Shown one piece after another: positions 12,037 to 25,288 of a DNA stretch of 64,000 bases; the first letter of the stretch is position 1; each line of letters begins with the position of its first letter. The stretch comes from Nansenia antarctica (lineage: Eukaryota > Chordata > Actinopteri > Argentiniformes > Microstomatidae), in contig OZ022339.1 in the NCBI GenBank assembly GCA_963989245.1, positions 17,820,190 through 17,884,189 on the forward strand. The letters run 5' to 3'. Made by a program: the position numbers and the translations under genes. The notes below the pieces were generated by a model, which was not told the DNA's origin, ran no database searches, and saw only the letters and a program-made list of their open reading frames with translations.

Positions 12037-12655
12037 AATACATTATTTCCTGCCTCTCTCTTGTTGAGCTTTCAAGTCTTTTGTTTCGGACAGTTTTTCA
12101 AATTCAAATCCAAATCCATTTGCAATAACACGCAATTGACATAGATGGCGCATGGACGATCATAACCCAACGCACAGTGAGAGCAAATATTATTTGGTGG
12201 CATTGTTACAGTAGCTGACTGCGGTTGGTATGTCAAAGTGAAGCCTGCTTGTGATATCTGACGCAGAAAAACAAAGCAATAAAATCACAGGGCGCTCATA
12301 AAACGTTTGCTGCGCTTGGGACATACTTGTAGCCAACCTCTGGGTGTCAAATACAAACGAGTGTTATAATGTCACAATGTCACAGAGATCATTATGTTTA
12401 CAAATACAGCATTGACACGTCTATACGTGGAGATACCGTACATTCCACGCTGCTTTTGCACTGCGAATTGCGGTGCTATTATTTGCATTGACCACGTTCA
12501 ACAGACGGACAGACTATCTATTAATAGTGTTGTTAACTCACCCAAACTGCCTGCGAAACCGTCCATTTCTGGGAGAAATATCCGAGCAGCGCTATTCCTG
12601 TTATGACGGGTCCTCCGAGTCAACCGTAGTTTTTCAGTCCCGTATTCGAGGAGCA

Positions 12656-12763
12656 ATGGGGGACTGTCTGTCGGCCTCAATACAGGCTTTCCAGGCGGGC
12701 AAGGCGGAGGTTATTACACGATCCGATCTCCTCACGGTGGTCGGCCTCTCCGATGACAACTGA
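12656..12763 (+). CDS. Candidate 35-residue small ORF (doubtful)
   Basis: ATGGGGGACTG opens an ORF ending ...LLTVVGLSDDN, in GC-rich unique DNA downstream of a TATA-like site. In copy B (34814 onward) the TGTC direct repeat is shortened by 4 nt, changing the frame and giving a 65-residue ORF instead. That loss argues against a conserved protein; it could be a 5' UTR exon or nothing. Confidence 0.2.
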   Translation: MGDCLSASIQAFQAGKAEVITRSDLLTVVGLSDDN

Positions 12764-13135
12764 CTGGTTCTGCCGAGTCGCTGTGATTTCGCCGTCCGGA
12801 CAACACCGTGGATCTCGGGGGCAGCTGATCACGCTCTCTGGACTACCACGATGATCGTCGTACACCTCCGCCGGGGGAGGAAGGGAGGGGGGGAAAGCAA
12901 TGCGCGGTTTCCGACTCCGCCCGCTTTGGCACAGCCAGCTTCCCCTCACAGACCGAGGAGGCGGAAGTGGCTGAGCGCGTCGGGACACATAGCTAGAGTG
13001 TCCCTGGTAGAGGACAGGACAGGCACCCGCCACTGCAGTGCAACAGCTATGAGTGCAGCGCCACCCAATGTGGCATTGTGTGACCAGACAGGATATGAAT
13101 TAGGATTTCACGCAACACATTTTCAACTCTAACAT

Positions 13136-13737
13136 ACACTCACTGAACACTTTATTAGGAACACTATATCAATACAGGGTATGGCCCTCCCTTTGCTCTC
13201 AAAACAGCCTCAATTCTTCGTGGCATTGATTCCACCACAAGATGTTGGAAATATTCCTTTGCGATTCTGGCCCATGATTGCATCACGTGATTCAGGCACA
13301 CTTCCAAGCTATGGATCTCAGGTTCTACCACATCCCAAAGGTGTGGTATTGTATTGGATTCAGATCCGGCGAGTGGGAAGGCCACTGCCAAAGAGCACTG
13401 AAGTCATTGTCATGTTCATGAAACCAGTTTGAGACGACTTTTGCTTTGTGACATGGTGCATTATCATGCTGGAAGTAAGCCAATAGAAGATGTGTTACAT
13501 TGTGGCCATGAAGGGATGCAACATGGTCAGCAACAATACTCAAATAGCTGTGGCATTCAAGCGATGATTGATTGGTATTAACGGGCCAAAGTGTGCCAAG
13601 AAAGCCATTCCCACACCATTACACGTAGCCTTAGGGCTAAAACCCAGAGGATGTCGAACAGCTATTTCCCCCAAGCAATCAGAAATGCACTGGGATAAGG
13701 CAAAGGCCTGTCCCCTCCCATACCATCCCCCACTGCA

Positions 13738-13745
<8 letters not shown>
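13136..13745 (-). mobile_element. Tc1/mariner-superfamily relic (copy A)
   Basis: Minus-strand fragments read YFQHDNAPCHKAKVVSNWF, ALWQWPSHSPDLNPIQ and LWDVVEPEIHSL, the second-D and third-acidic-residue region of a mariner-type transposase, broken by frameshifts. The right end runs into an AT microsatellite (13741-13800). B counterpart: 35285-35890. A third relic lies at 55244-55490. Confidence 0.8.
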
Positions 13746-13801
<56 letters not shown>

Positions 13802-13807
13802 TGTATA

Positions 13808-13990
13808 TATGTTACGGTACATGTGGGAAACACTAGGGTTAGGGTTAGGGCTAGGTCACATTTTACATTTACATTTAGCTAGGGCTAGGTCGACTTGGTA
13901 CATGCTGGCATGTCTAACCCTAACCCTAACCCTAACCATAGCACCCTAGCACCTAACCCCTAGTTTTCCCACATGTACCGTAACATATAT
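13808..13990. mobile_element. Fold-back MITE carrying telomere-like hexamers (copy A)
   Basis: The arms GTTACGGTACATGTGGGAAA and TTCCCACATGTACCGTAAC are inverted, with ATATAT on both outer sides. Inside each arm are TTAGGG-type repeats in opposite orientations (GGGTTAGGGTTAGGG left, CTAACCCTAACCCTAACC right). B counterpart: 35904-36070. Because the hexamers lie symmetrically inside inverted repeats, they look like part of the element, not a chromosome-end fusion. Confidence 0.75.
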
Positions 13991-14029
13991 ACCTGACTGC
14001 ACAACTTGACGAGTACTTAATTTAACATA

Positions 14030-15680
14030 ATCAGAATCTGAATCTGAATCTGAATAATTTGTATTGCCAAGTATGTTCGCATATACAGGAAATTGACTTG
14101 GCGTGGTTGGTGCATAAGACATAAAGATAACAACAACAATGTAATAAACAACACTATATAAGCAAAAAAGTTGAAAAGACAATGGCAGAAAGGGGCAGTA
14201 GAACAATAATTATGTAGGCTGTAAATTAGAGTATGTAAAACTAATATAGATTACATTGTCAGTTTGTCAGTTGTATGTATGTGTGTGTGCGTGTGTGTGT
14301 GTGTGTGTGACAGGAGGGGGGGTGGGTGGAAGTCCAGAGTCAATGAGAGGCAGGGGGCTTGTTTGTGAGGCCCCACTGCCATGGGGAAGAAACTGTTCAG
14401 GTGGCGCATGGTTTTGGTCTTGATAGACGGAACCTTTTTCCAGATGGGAGACAATGGGAAAAGCTGGTGACCGGTGTGGGAGGGATCAGCGGTGATCTTT
14501 CCTGCTCTCTTACTGGTCCTGGAGTGGAACAGGTCCAGGACAGATGGCAGGTTTCAGCCGATGACCTTCTTGGCTGACCGAATAATCCGTTGTAATCTGC
14601 CTCTATCCCTGGCAGGGGAGGGAGCGAACCAGACGGTGATCGATGAGCTGAGGATGGACTCGATGATGGACGTGTCGAACTCGACCATCACTTTCTGCGA
14701 CATATTGAATTTCTTCAGCTGCCGCAGGAAGAACATCCTCTGCTGGGCCTTCATGATGGTGGAGGTGATGTTTCTCCTCCCACCTGAGGTCCTGTGAAAT
14801 CATGACCCCCAGGAATCGTAATGACTCCACACTGCTTACTGGGGAGTCACCTATGATAAGGGGGGCGGTTGGGGCTGGGCTCCTGATGAAGTCCACTACC
14901 ATCTCTACAGTTTTTAGAGCGTTGAGCTCCAGGTTTTTCTGGCTGCACAGGTGGCCAGGCTGTCAATTTCTGTTGGCGGACTCGTCCCCATTGGAGATGA
15001 ATCAAGTGACAGTTGTGTCATCCGTGAACTCAGGAGTTTGACAGAAGGGTGGCTAGAGGTGCAGCCGTTGGTGTAGAGCTGAGAAGAGGAGAGGAGAGAG
15101 CACGCAACCTTGTGGGGCTCCAGTGATGATGGTCTGGGACCCCGAGACAAACTTGCCCAGCCGCACGTGCTGCTTCCTGTCTGTCAGGAAGTCGGTGATC
15201 CACCTACAGGTGGGCTCAGGCACGCTCAGCTGGGACAGCTTGTCCTGGAGAAGAGCTGGGATGACGGTATTGAATGCGTATTGAGCTGAAGTCCACAAAT
15301 TGGATCTGGCATAGGTGCCGGGGGGGGGGGGGGGGGGGGGGGGGTCCCGGTGTTGGAGGATGAGGTGGAGGCCCGAATTGACTGTGCCGCCCACGGATCC
15401 GGTTGGCTCTGTAGGGGAACTGCAGTGGGTCGAGGAGGGAGTCAACGAGGGCCTTGAGGTGGGTCAGCACGAGGCGCTTCATGATCACAGGTCTTCATGA
15501 TCATAGAGGTCAGAGGTCAGGGCGACTGGTCTGTAGTGGTTTAGGCCTGTGATCCTCGGCTTTTGGAAACAAACAGGGATGATTGTGGATGTTTTGAAGC
15601 AAGCAGGTACCTGGCATTCAGCCAGTGAGGTGTTGAATATGTCGGTGTATACTGGAGCTGATCTCCAGTGGAAACAACAG
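14030..15680 (-). pseudogene. Rex1-like non-LTR retrotransposon, degraded (copy A)
   Basis: Minus-strand fragments show the RT fingers/palm region (YAFNTVIPALLQDKLSQLSV, ITGAPQGCVLSPLLFS) and the C-terminal block MSQKVMVEFDTSIIESILSS. This matches the CR1/Rex1 group of fish LINEs. Frameshifts and a poly-G tract at about 15319-15342 break it. The 3' end on the minus strand is a short GATTCA-type repeat near 14035. B counterpart: 36140-37800, where FTDDTTV replaces the usual FADD box. Confidence 0.8.
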
Positions 15681-16248
15681 CTGTAATGTGTTTACATTAA
15701 TAATGTTGATATGCTGATTTGCATTCTGCTGACATTACTTATTCTATTATTGTTGATTTGCCTTCTGCTGCTATTGCTGCTATGGTTGATTTTATATTAC
15801 TGCCATACTGCTTTATATTGTTGACTGCTGACCTTGTTGTTTTTAATCCTGCCTGTTTTATTATCGTTTTTTGTATCCTGCTGCAATGCCAATGTCGAAG
15901 GAACCTAAACCCAAACATGTTACTCTGTGTACCCATACATTGTAATATTGTAACGTAATAAAAAAGCAATTCTGATTCTGATCCTGATTATTCAGACTAT
16001 TCATACGTACATGGGAGGACATCAACACACATCTCACTCTGGCGCCAGACATTGACCCACCAGATCAAGCAGTCAACTACTGGTTCCGTTCCAAGTGACC
16101 GTCATTATCAGACAGGCAGGACACCCCTCACACTTAGACAGACCCAGGAAAGGCCAGCGTGTCTGGGCTATTGTCCTGTCTGTCCATGACGCCTACACCA
16201 GTGTCAGGACCCTCTCTGATAGAGCCCTTGGTGGCATGGCTGGAAGAG

Positions 16249-16416
<168 letters not shown>

Positions 16417-16589
16417 TAGAGAGCAGTGCTGAGTGGGCTAGTCTGCCAGGACAGAGAGGAGACTGTTCACTAGTGGACAACAGTACCTCCCTTTCTCCAC
16501 AGAGAGGGAGAGTGTGGCGAGCATGTGTGTGTTGCGAGTTTCGGGAATCTGTTGTCAGCTTGTATCTCTGTGGAGTAAATGACTCTCAG

Positions 16590-16789
16590 NNNNNNNNNNN
16601 NNNNNNNNNNNNNNNNNNNNNNNNNNNNNNNNNNNNNNNNNNNNNNNNNNNNNNNNNNNNNNNNNNNNNNNNNNNNNNNNNNNNNNNNNNNNNNNNNNNN
16701 NNNNNNNNNNNNNNNNNNNNNNNNNNNNNNNNNNNNNNNNNNNNNNNNNNNNNNNNNNNNNNNNNNNNNNNNNNNNNNNNNNNNNNNNN
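16590..16789. other. Assembly gap (200 Ns)
   Basis: Exactly 200 undetermined bases. The duplicated block ends immediately before it and restarts immediately after it. ORFs spanning the Ns are meaningless. Confidence 1.
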
Positions 16790-17981
16790 AAAGTACCAGG
16801 GGAAAGTTGGACTGCCCCCCCCCCCCCGCACACACACAAAAACCTCTCTAAAATACTCCCTCTACTGACTCAGCAGCCCTGTACTGTACTGTACTGAGCA
16901 GCAAGACAGAACCGGGTCATCACTCTGCGCCACTGCACTGCAGGACAGAATGAGGTCATCACTCTGCACCACTCTACTGCAGGGCACTGCCACACGGACT
17001 CCGCACGCAAGCACAGTCAGCTGTGCTGCCAGGACAACTTCACAAGAGTCACTGAGAAACGTTTGACAAGGACAAAACCAACCGTATCGTGGCCGTACAC
17101 AAGGCTGTACTAACGTGCAATAAATGTGCAATAAATCCTTGGGGTATGTCGATTATATGCTGAAAGTTTCATGCTTTAGTCATAAAATGCACAATTGGTT
17201 TGTTTATCTACCGCACTACAACCCTACAACCGTTCAAAGCTAGTATTGTGTGTGTGTGGGGGTGAGGGGGAGTGTAGAGGTGGGGAGGGGGAGAGGGGGG
17301 CGTGGGGAAGGGGTGGTTGTGGTCCGAAAAGGCAGGAAAGGTTAGCTGCTGAGGAGCAGCAGGGGGCCTGGTGGGCGGTGAGGGGGAAATGCGCGACACA
17401 GCACATTCATGATTTGTAGGTGACAAACAGCTAAAAATAAGCATCTGCAGCAGAGTCTTGCGAGACAGACCCACAGCAGGGCGCAGGACACTGGGACAAA
17501 CTGCAGCGACACACACCCTAAGTCATACATGTAGCCAATATACCCATGGGATCATGTTAAAGTCATTTACAACGCAGCTTCTCCACGCACCGTGTATACC
17601 ATAGGTGTTCTATGATCATGCCACAATGAATATAGACACTCCTATACGTACACACTCTCTACAAACACAAAACACACTCATTGGTGTGTTTATTGCACGG
17701 TAAACATGTTTGGTTTGTAGTGTGTAGTCTCACACTAGCCATCACTCAATTACAAAAAAAGTCCCCCTACTCCATCCCACCGAACACCCACCTCACCTCC
17801 ACCACGCCACCACCGTTCACCTCACCCCCAACCCACCCCACCTCACCCCTCCAACCCACCCCACCTCACCCCCAGAGTGCCAGAGTGGGCTCGCCACTGG
17901 TCCAGACTATGCAGTCTAATCAGGGACTAAGGCATTTAGGAGTGCTTGGGCTTTTTGTTGTCACTCAGTATTACACATGTC

Positions 17982-19517
17982 CAGTGGGGTGAAAAAATGT
18001 GGGCACCCCTAGTCAAAATGCCTTTTACAATTAATATCTAAGTGAAAAGAAGCAAACCTAACCTCTAAATGGTACAAAGTTAAACATGACACATTTCATC
18101 ACATTTTAAAGCAAGATACATTTTTATTTTTTACTTTTTACAGTTTCAAAATAATAAAACAAGGAAAAAGGCCTTGTGCAAAAGTTTGGGAATCCTGTCA
18201 GCTAGTACTTTGTAACTCCTCCTCGGGCAACAGCTTGCAAACGCTTCCTGTAGCCAGCTAAGCCAGCCCTATTCTTCTTGGCAGAACAGTTCTAGCTCAG
18301 AAATATTCTTCGGCCTTCTTGCATGCACAGCATGTTTGAGATCTCTCCACAGATTTTCAATGACGGCCATTCCAACACCTTCATCCGTCTTTCCTGGAGG
18401 TACTTCATGGTTGATTTTGAGGTATGCTTCGGGTCATTGTCTTGCTGGAATACCCAACCTCTCTTCAACTTCAATTTTTGGACTGAGCTTCGAACATTAG
18501 CCTCTAGAATGTCTTGATATTTCTTGGAATCCATTCTTCCTTCCATCCGGACAATATTGCCTGTGCCCCCAGCTGCTACACAACGCCAAAGCATAATAGA
18601 TCCACCTCCATGCTTAACAGTTGGCAAGGTGGTGTTCTCTCCAAATGCTTCACCCTTTTTTCTCCAAACATACCTTCTTTGGTTGTGGCCAATTTTGGTT
18701 TTGTCAGTCCAAAGCACATTGTTCCAATAGGCTTCAGGTTTCTCAAGGTTTTCTTTTGCATACTTCAGATGCTTAATTTTGTGTTGAGGTCGTAGGAAAG
18801 GCTTCTTTCTGGCAACTCTGCCATGTAGGTCTTTGTTGTTTAAGGTACGCTGTATTGTTGTCCTGTGAACTAGACCGGTGTCTACTACTCTTTTTTGCAG
18901 CGATGTGTGGGTTCTTCTGAGCATTTCTCACCAGATCTCGGGCCATTCAACCTGAAATCTTTCTTGGTCTTCCAGATCTTGCCTTGACTTCAATTGTTCC
19001 ATTTATTTTCCATTTTCTGAGGATGTTTCTGACAGTGGAAATTAGTATGAAACGTTGCAAGAGTTTTTTGTAGCCTTCTCCTTGATGGTGGAAGTGAACT
19101 ATCTTGATTCTAACATCCTTGGATAACTGTTTAGGAAGTGGTTTTTAACACCAGACACAACAGCCACCGCAGTCAGATATTTTAGAAGGTATGGAGTGAC
19201 TTCAGAATATATAGTTCAACCCTGGAATTATATTCACCTGACTCATTGAAGCCCTAACGAGTAAATCACCTTGGTCTGGGCCTTAGTAATCATCTTATCA
19301 AAAGGTAACAAAGAATAATCCAAAATGGTTCCCAAACTTTTTCCTTTTATATCATTTAAAAAGAAAAGAAAAGAAAATGAAACCTTGCTTTAAAATGTGC
19401 AGAAAGGTGTCATGTTTAACTTTGTAGCATTTAGTGTTCAGGTTTGCTTTCAATCACTTGGAGATTAATTGTAACAGACATTTAAACCAGGGGTCACCAA
19501 ATTCTTGCACCCCACTG
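17982..19517 (-). mobile_element. Tc1-like DNA transposon, copy B
   Basis: Same element and insertion site as 2112-4753, without the hAT. The ends CAGTGGGGTG and GCACCCCACTG are intact apart from point changes. Confidence 0.88.
18292..18995 (-). pseudogene. Tc1 transposase pseudogene (copy B)
   Basis: A 210-residue ORF (18292-18924) keeps the first two catalytic aspartates (WTDKTKI, QQDNDPKHTS) in one frame. The N-terminal helix-turn-helix part is cut off by a short deletion near 18900 relative to copy A, and the SPDLNPIE block is missing as in A. Inactive. Confidence 0.85.
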
Positions 19518-21105
19518 TAAACTTGGACACAGGGAGGGAACACAATTAACCACTGCAGCCAAAACTCAAACACGCAAACACTAAAACCAAATACAAATAC
19601 AAAACACTCGTCAAATACATTTGTCACACAATACACATTTTTTGACTAGTGTCATTGTCTACCGTATGATTCAAAAGTCTGGTGGAGGGACGTACTGTAT
19701 TATCAATCCGACCCCCCCCCACCCCCCTACTGTGGCCTGGCCTCCTCTAATCCTTTCTGTGACCCCCCCACCCCCACCAAAACATGCAGCATCTCCACCT
19801 GCCTAATCCTGATTAGGGGAACCCTGCCGAGAGCCACGTGCCCAACAAACACAAAACCAGTCCTGTATCCCCCTCCCCGCCCCAAAGGCAACACCCCCTT
19901 CTCTTCCATTCTCAATCCCTCGTCTTCTCCCTCGTCTCTCCCTACTCTAGCCATCTCCCCAGCCTCCCTCCCCCCTTATCCATTCAAATACTCTCCCAAT
20001 TCCCTGTGCCCCCCATCCCGAGACAGCCTCCCCTCTCCCACATCCTGGTTGGTGCTGCCCAGCTCAGAGGGAGATCAAACCTTAAGGGGGGGGGGGGGGT
20101 CAGACCTGTTTCTAGCAGTTTCTCAGCAGCTGAAGAACAGTGGCTGAGAATATTGGGGGGTTACAGAATCTGGGTCCCTATTGTCTCACCCCCCCCCCCC
20201 CCCCCACCCCTCCATCGTAATAATAGGGAGAAGCAAAGTCTTTGACACAAGTGTCTAAGAAAATATCAACCACAACCCCGGTCAACTAATATCAACACTT
20301 ATATTTAGTTTTTATGAAAATGGTTTAGCTTCTGATTAAGAATCATTGCCCAGTCTCTGGGTCATTCTGATACCAAAAAAGTGTAAGATATTTTCAAATG
20401 TCTCTGCCGAATGAGGAGTGAGGATTATTAAGTGAACAAAAGTAAAAGTATATGTAGACCTACCAAATACTTGTAGTATTTTTACAGATATTGATTTAGT
20501 TTATGAATGAATAAGTGATTAAATTAGTCAATCGGTAACAGAATGGCCAAATCAAATCAGTAACGGAATGACTGAAAATGAATTGGCTACATTCACTTAC
20601 TTTACAGGTTGTACAGAACGTAAAAGGATTCTCTTTCAGTTTACTTGGTTTGACATCTGACTATGGGATATGTACCCTTGCGTACCCTATTTGCTGAAAC
20701 CCTGTTATATCATGGCTGGCACAGGCTGGGAGTGCTTTGCATGGCTGACCCCGAGTACAAAGCGCAGAACCTGTTACAGCAGACGAGTGCTGTGGATCTC
20801 GTAACCTTCTTCTGAGGAGAAGCGGTAAGGTGACACACGATCGTTCGTGATCGCTTCTAAATAGTCTTTTTTGACAGGTTATTTATTTGACGAATGACAT
20901 TGTTTACAAAAGGTTCTGTCATCACTTTCGCGTCTTCAACCACACAAACAGTGGTGCTGAACAAACCCTCTTACGGCGTTTATTATATATATATGCGCAC
21001 ATTGGAGCAGAAGAATTTCTTGATGACTGTTGCTATTTTCAAATACCAACCCTATATGGTATTATACCATAGCTTGGCCCCAAAGGTGATTCAGCCATGA
21101 TTCAG

Positions 21106-22800
21106 GGTGCTAGAGCCCCCTCCTCCTCAAGTCTACACAACCTCAAGTGGAGGGTGTTTGTGGGTTAATTTGAGAGGCGGGGAGTGGTGTCCTTTTCAGT
21201 GTTCCACTCACACAGCCCTCTCCTTCTTACAGGACCTACCATGAAAAACTACCTGGCACCATCCGGCAGGTTGGTCCTGGTGAGACGACTATATATTATG
21301 GGGCGGCTGTGGCGCAGGAAGTAGAGTCGCCATCTAATGATCAACAATCCTAAAATGTCAACAGGGGACCTACAGGTAGCTCATGCCACAGTTGATATCA
21401 AAGTACATGCATCTACCATCAGAAAGAGACTGCACAAGTTTGATTTTCATGGGAGGTGTGCAAGGAGGAAACCCTTGTGGTAAAAAAATAAAATAAAATA
21501 AAAAACATCAGGGCAAGACTAAAGTTTGCCAGAGAACCCTTAGACAAACACCAGGACTTCTGAAACCAAGTTGAAATATTTGGGCACAGTAACAGAAGAC
21601 ATGTTTGACACAAACCAAAGACAGCATTTGAGCACAAGAACCTCATACCAACTGTGATGCATAGGGTTGGAAATGTCATGGTTTGGGGCTGCTTTGCTGC
21701 AGCAGGGCCTGGCCAGCTCACCATGATAGAATCCACTATGAATTATTTAATGTATCAGAGGGTGCTTAAGGAAAATGTGAGACCATCTGTCCAAAAATGT
21801 AAGCTGAAGTGGATGTGGACCATGCACCATGACAATGACCCAGAACATTCCAGTAAATCCACAGTGGAATGCCAAGGAAAGAAATGGAGAGTTCTGGGAT
21901 GGTCTAGTCAAAGCCTGGATCCTAATCCTATCGAGATGTTGTGGGGTGATTTGAAATGGGCTTTGCATACAAGACACTAGGGCTGCAACTAACGATTATT
22001 TTGGTAGTCGACTAATCTGTAGATTATTTTTTCAATTAGTCGCGATTAGTAGTGTGGCTTTTCGCTGCGCGTAAATGGCGACGCAGAAGCATAAATCCGG
22101 CTTAACTAGCTATCTAACCTAACGTTACGCCAAGCTACAGCTGCTCACAGAGCTAGTTGATTGGCTAGCTAGCATTGCTGGCTAGACTACAGACAGCTCA
22201 CGTTAGTAGGCTACGCTTGGCGCTGTTTATCTTACAGACAGCTCGCTGGTGGACTCAACATAATTGAAATAGCATTCACTTATCAAGCATCATTCATGAT
22301 CATCCACCATGACTACCTGGTATTTTAATAGCGACCACCCCTCACTTCATTTCATCTCGCGTTCTCCTGGCTTCAACATGGAAAACCCCTGCTACGTAAC
22401 GTTACATACAAGCGCCTCTGTCTGTCACACGCGTGCCACAGGGCAAATAAATTAATAGCACAAACGCTCATAGCATGTACAGCCCTGTCCATGAGACGTT
22501 GTTTTCCAACATGTAACAGTAAAGCTAACATAAACATTACGACCCTAACAATATAACGTTAGCCAGTTGGCTAACAACAACGTTAGCTAAAACTTACCCA
22601 GCTGATTCTTGCATGGCTCCCGTTTTTTTTTTTTTTATATACGATGCGTCGACACTAAAATTCCACGTCAACGAGTTTTTCTGATCGACGTCGTCGATTA
22701 TGTCGACTAATCGTTGCAGCCCTACAAGACACCCCTAAAACATCACACACAGGTCTGCAAGAATTCTGCACGAAGGAGTGGGGTAAACTTTCTCCCAATG
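21106..22800 (+). mobile_element. Tc1-like relic with nested hAT, present only in B
   Basis: Copy A joins the flanks directly near 6340. In B the plus strand carries part of a different Tc1 family: MVWGCFAAAGPGQLT, MHHDNDPEHSSKST and DPNPIEMLWGDLKWAL, i.e. second aspartate and terminal glutamate. A short SINE-head-like stretch lies near 21300-21345 and an A/T-rich tract near 21480-21505. The junctions with A do not show a clean duplication, so deletion in A is as likely as insertion in B. Confidence 0.75.
21978..22724. mobile_element. Non-autonomous hAT element (747 bp) nested in Tc1 relic
   Basis: The ends TAGGGCTGCAACTAACGATT and AATCGTTGCAGCCCTA are inverted, with the 8-bp duplication CAAGACAC at 21970-21977 and 22725-22732. 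No transposase ORF. A poly-T tract lies near 22625. Confidence 0.93.
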
Positions 22801-23239
22801 GAAGACAGCCTTGGTCTCAGGAAACGTCTAATTGAGGTTATTTCAGCCAAAGAGGGGGCAATACCAGCTATTAGGGCATAGGGTGTCCTAACTTTTTCCT
22901 TAGTAGGAATTTGCATCAATTTCATTGTTTTTGGTTCAATTACATCAAATATTGATATGTCCATATTTCATGAAAAAGAACTCAATATCTCATGCCTTTT
23001 TAACCTACTAAAAGAGCTCAAATGACCCCCTCTCAAAAACTAAAATGACCCCCTCTTTTTCAATGCTAAGCTGCTATTTACATACAACGACCACTAGTTG
23101 GCCGCTTGTAAATTAGCCTGCTTCCTACACAGAAAAACTGGGTGGTAGAATGCACATATCTAGGAAAAGTCATGAAAGGAAAGTCCTGAAATGTTTCTTT
23201 CCTCACAGGGTCAAATGACCCCTCATGGCTGTTCTAGTG

Positions 23240-23500
23240 CTAATGACAGTACACGGACAGCTCTGAGGCGTCCAGGAGTGTGATCAACTGTTTTTGTGTT
23301 TCGCCGTCCCCATACGTAGGTAGGGCATTATCTAAACAGCGCCTTCTCACTGTATAGTGGAGGTGTACGGTTCTAAAAGCAGCTGCCTTTTGGGAGACCG
23401 GGCGGGCACATTCCACTAGGAACTGCCCCTTCTTGGGCTCTGTTCTAGGGCGTCTCTGTTTTCTGACTTTTGTGCTGTAGCCAGTTGGGCTTCCCCTCAC
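23240..23500 (-). other. 86-residue ORF of unknown nature (copy B)
   Basis: Counterpart of 6784-7044 with one residue different (SVYCH instead of SMYCH at the end). Function unknown; probably a transposon remnant. Confidence 0.25.
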
Positions 23501-23969
23501 ACTTCAGTGAGATTCTGTTACCTGGATGTCACTGTATCTTCTTCATGGCACATACGCCGTGCATGAGCACCGTGCGTGAGCACCGTGCATGAGCTTTTGT
23601 AAGAGGGGCTGGGGGCAGGATCAGCCATGTCAACGCACCCCCAGCTTGTTACAGATGTGACCGAATAGGGTTTCAGCTAATAGGGTTAGTATATCCAATA
23701 GTGGGACGTCTTCTCCTTCAGAGAACTGGGGATTACATACCGTAACCCAACATGCTTTGTCCGTCCCTGTGGGAGAACCCTTTAAGAAAGCCTTTGGGCA
23801 AAAGCCTGCAAAATCACACAAACACGTTGATCGAAGTAACTTTCATTGAGAATGTTGCACACTTCTACAACAAGGGACATCAAAGGGTTTATCTTCATCG
23901 CTAAAGAGTGCACTGACACACACATGCTCTGGTGTCCCTAAGACAGATCACCCTAAAGACAGACACGTA

Positions 23970-24192
23970 TGCAGAGCCGGCGTCTAATGATCGCAAGGTC
24001 GGCAGATCGGGGGTTCGAATCCCGACTGGCCACGTGTCAAGGTGTCCTTGGGCAAGACACTGAACCCCAAATTGTTCCCAATGAGCGGGCCGGTGCCTTG
24101 CATGGTAACTTGCCACCATTGGTGTATGAGTGTGTTTGTGAATGGGTGAATGGGAGGCCATTGTAAAGCACTTTGGTATAAGGCGCTATATA
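23970..24192 (+). mobile_element. tRNA-derived SINE, 5' part (copy B), split by hAT
   Basis: Same SINE as 7525-7795 but lacking the first part of the tRNA-like head. Its tail is cut at GCTATATA by the hAT and resumes at 25242. Confidence 0.8.
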
Positions 24193-25241
24193 CAGGGGTG
24201 CACATAACTGGTGCGCCAGTGCGCATGCGTCGCCAAAATGCATGCTGCGCGGCAGATCAGCCGCATGAACGCGCTCTTGCGCACCAACAGCTGGAAGCGC
24301 TGGGAGAGGAATTTACTTCCTCAAAATCCAACTGCTGACTGCTGCATCACTGCAAGCCCCACTAAGTAACTATTTGCCGTCCCCTCAGCCGAAGGCCCGA
24401 CGAGTAATCCATCACAACAGTCGACCGACGACGACCACGGCGACTCCCCTCACGAAAACATTCGGAAAGTATCGTAACTCGTACTTTCATTCCGCGTATC
24501 GCGTATCGCACGGTTATCTCGCCGCCACGTGAAAATTCAGTCCCGAACGACTCGTCGCTAAAAGGAAAAACAGCATCAAGGGGCACGTTTCTTTTCTCTG
24601 AAGCTTTCAAACGTTCAGACGTTTGTTTTACAGCTTCATTATCGCACCTCGACCCCTGACCCAGGGAATATGGTTGGGAATTCTATTAGAAGAAGAAAAA
24701 AAGACTTTGTTGCACAATCAAAATAATGAGCTATTTAAAGTGATAGCCTACAACATCCTCTACCATGGTTGAAATTGAGGACAGTATTAACAGCAGTCAA
24801 GAGAGCAGTGGTGATGATGATTAAGCTTGTAGCATAAATAAATGCTTAGGCTGTAACTTTTTGTTGAAAAGTTGATTTCAGTGTTTACAGAACAGAGCAG
24901 TGCTTAAAGAGATGTCAGTTGATTTCATTGTGTTTAAAGAACAGACATTCAGTTAGTGCTTAAAGAGATGTCAGTTGATTTCATTGTGTTTAAAGTGACA
25001 GACTTTCATGCTTAAAGAGCAGTCATTTGATTTTGCATTTGTTTCTTTTGTTTTGCACACAATAATTAGTTTGTTCATCTTTATTTATGAATACATGTCG
25101 TTTTGCTAATATAAGTTATCCATGTATCCCTTTTTTATCCATCCTGTGGGACGGGTCGTGACTCGCGAGCTCGGGGAGCACCAAGCAGCATCCCTAGGTG
25201 CTCCTCTGAGCACTGGCCCCAAAAAGTTATGTGCACCCCTG
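24193..25241. mobile_element. Non-autonomous hAT element in SINE tail (copy B only)
   Basis: The ends CAGGGGTGCACATAACT and AGTTATGTGCACCCCTG are inverted. The 8-bp duplication GCTATATA lies at 24185-24192 and 25242-25249, and copy A has one target copy. The interior holds a two-copy tandem of about 60 bp (GAGATGTCAGTTGATTTCAT, about 24910-25000) and a coding-like acidic tail (SSQESSGDDD then stop near 24825), probably from a transposase C-terminus. Confidence 0.93.
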
Positions 25242-25288
25242 GCTATATAAGTCAGTCCATTTACCATTTTTTACCATTTAGACCCTTA

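Noticed and set aside
13838..13960. Ancient telomere fusion point
   Set aside because: Head-to-head TTAGGG repeats would suggest one, but they lie inside the arms of a short inverted-repeat element that occurs with the same structure in both copies.
21106..22800. A clean insertion of this segment in copy B
   Set aside because: The junction sequences differ from copy A on both sides with no duplication, so a deletion in A explains it at least as well.
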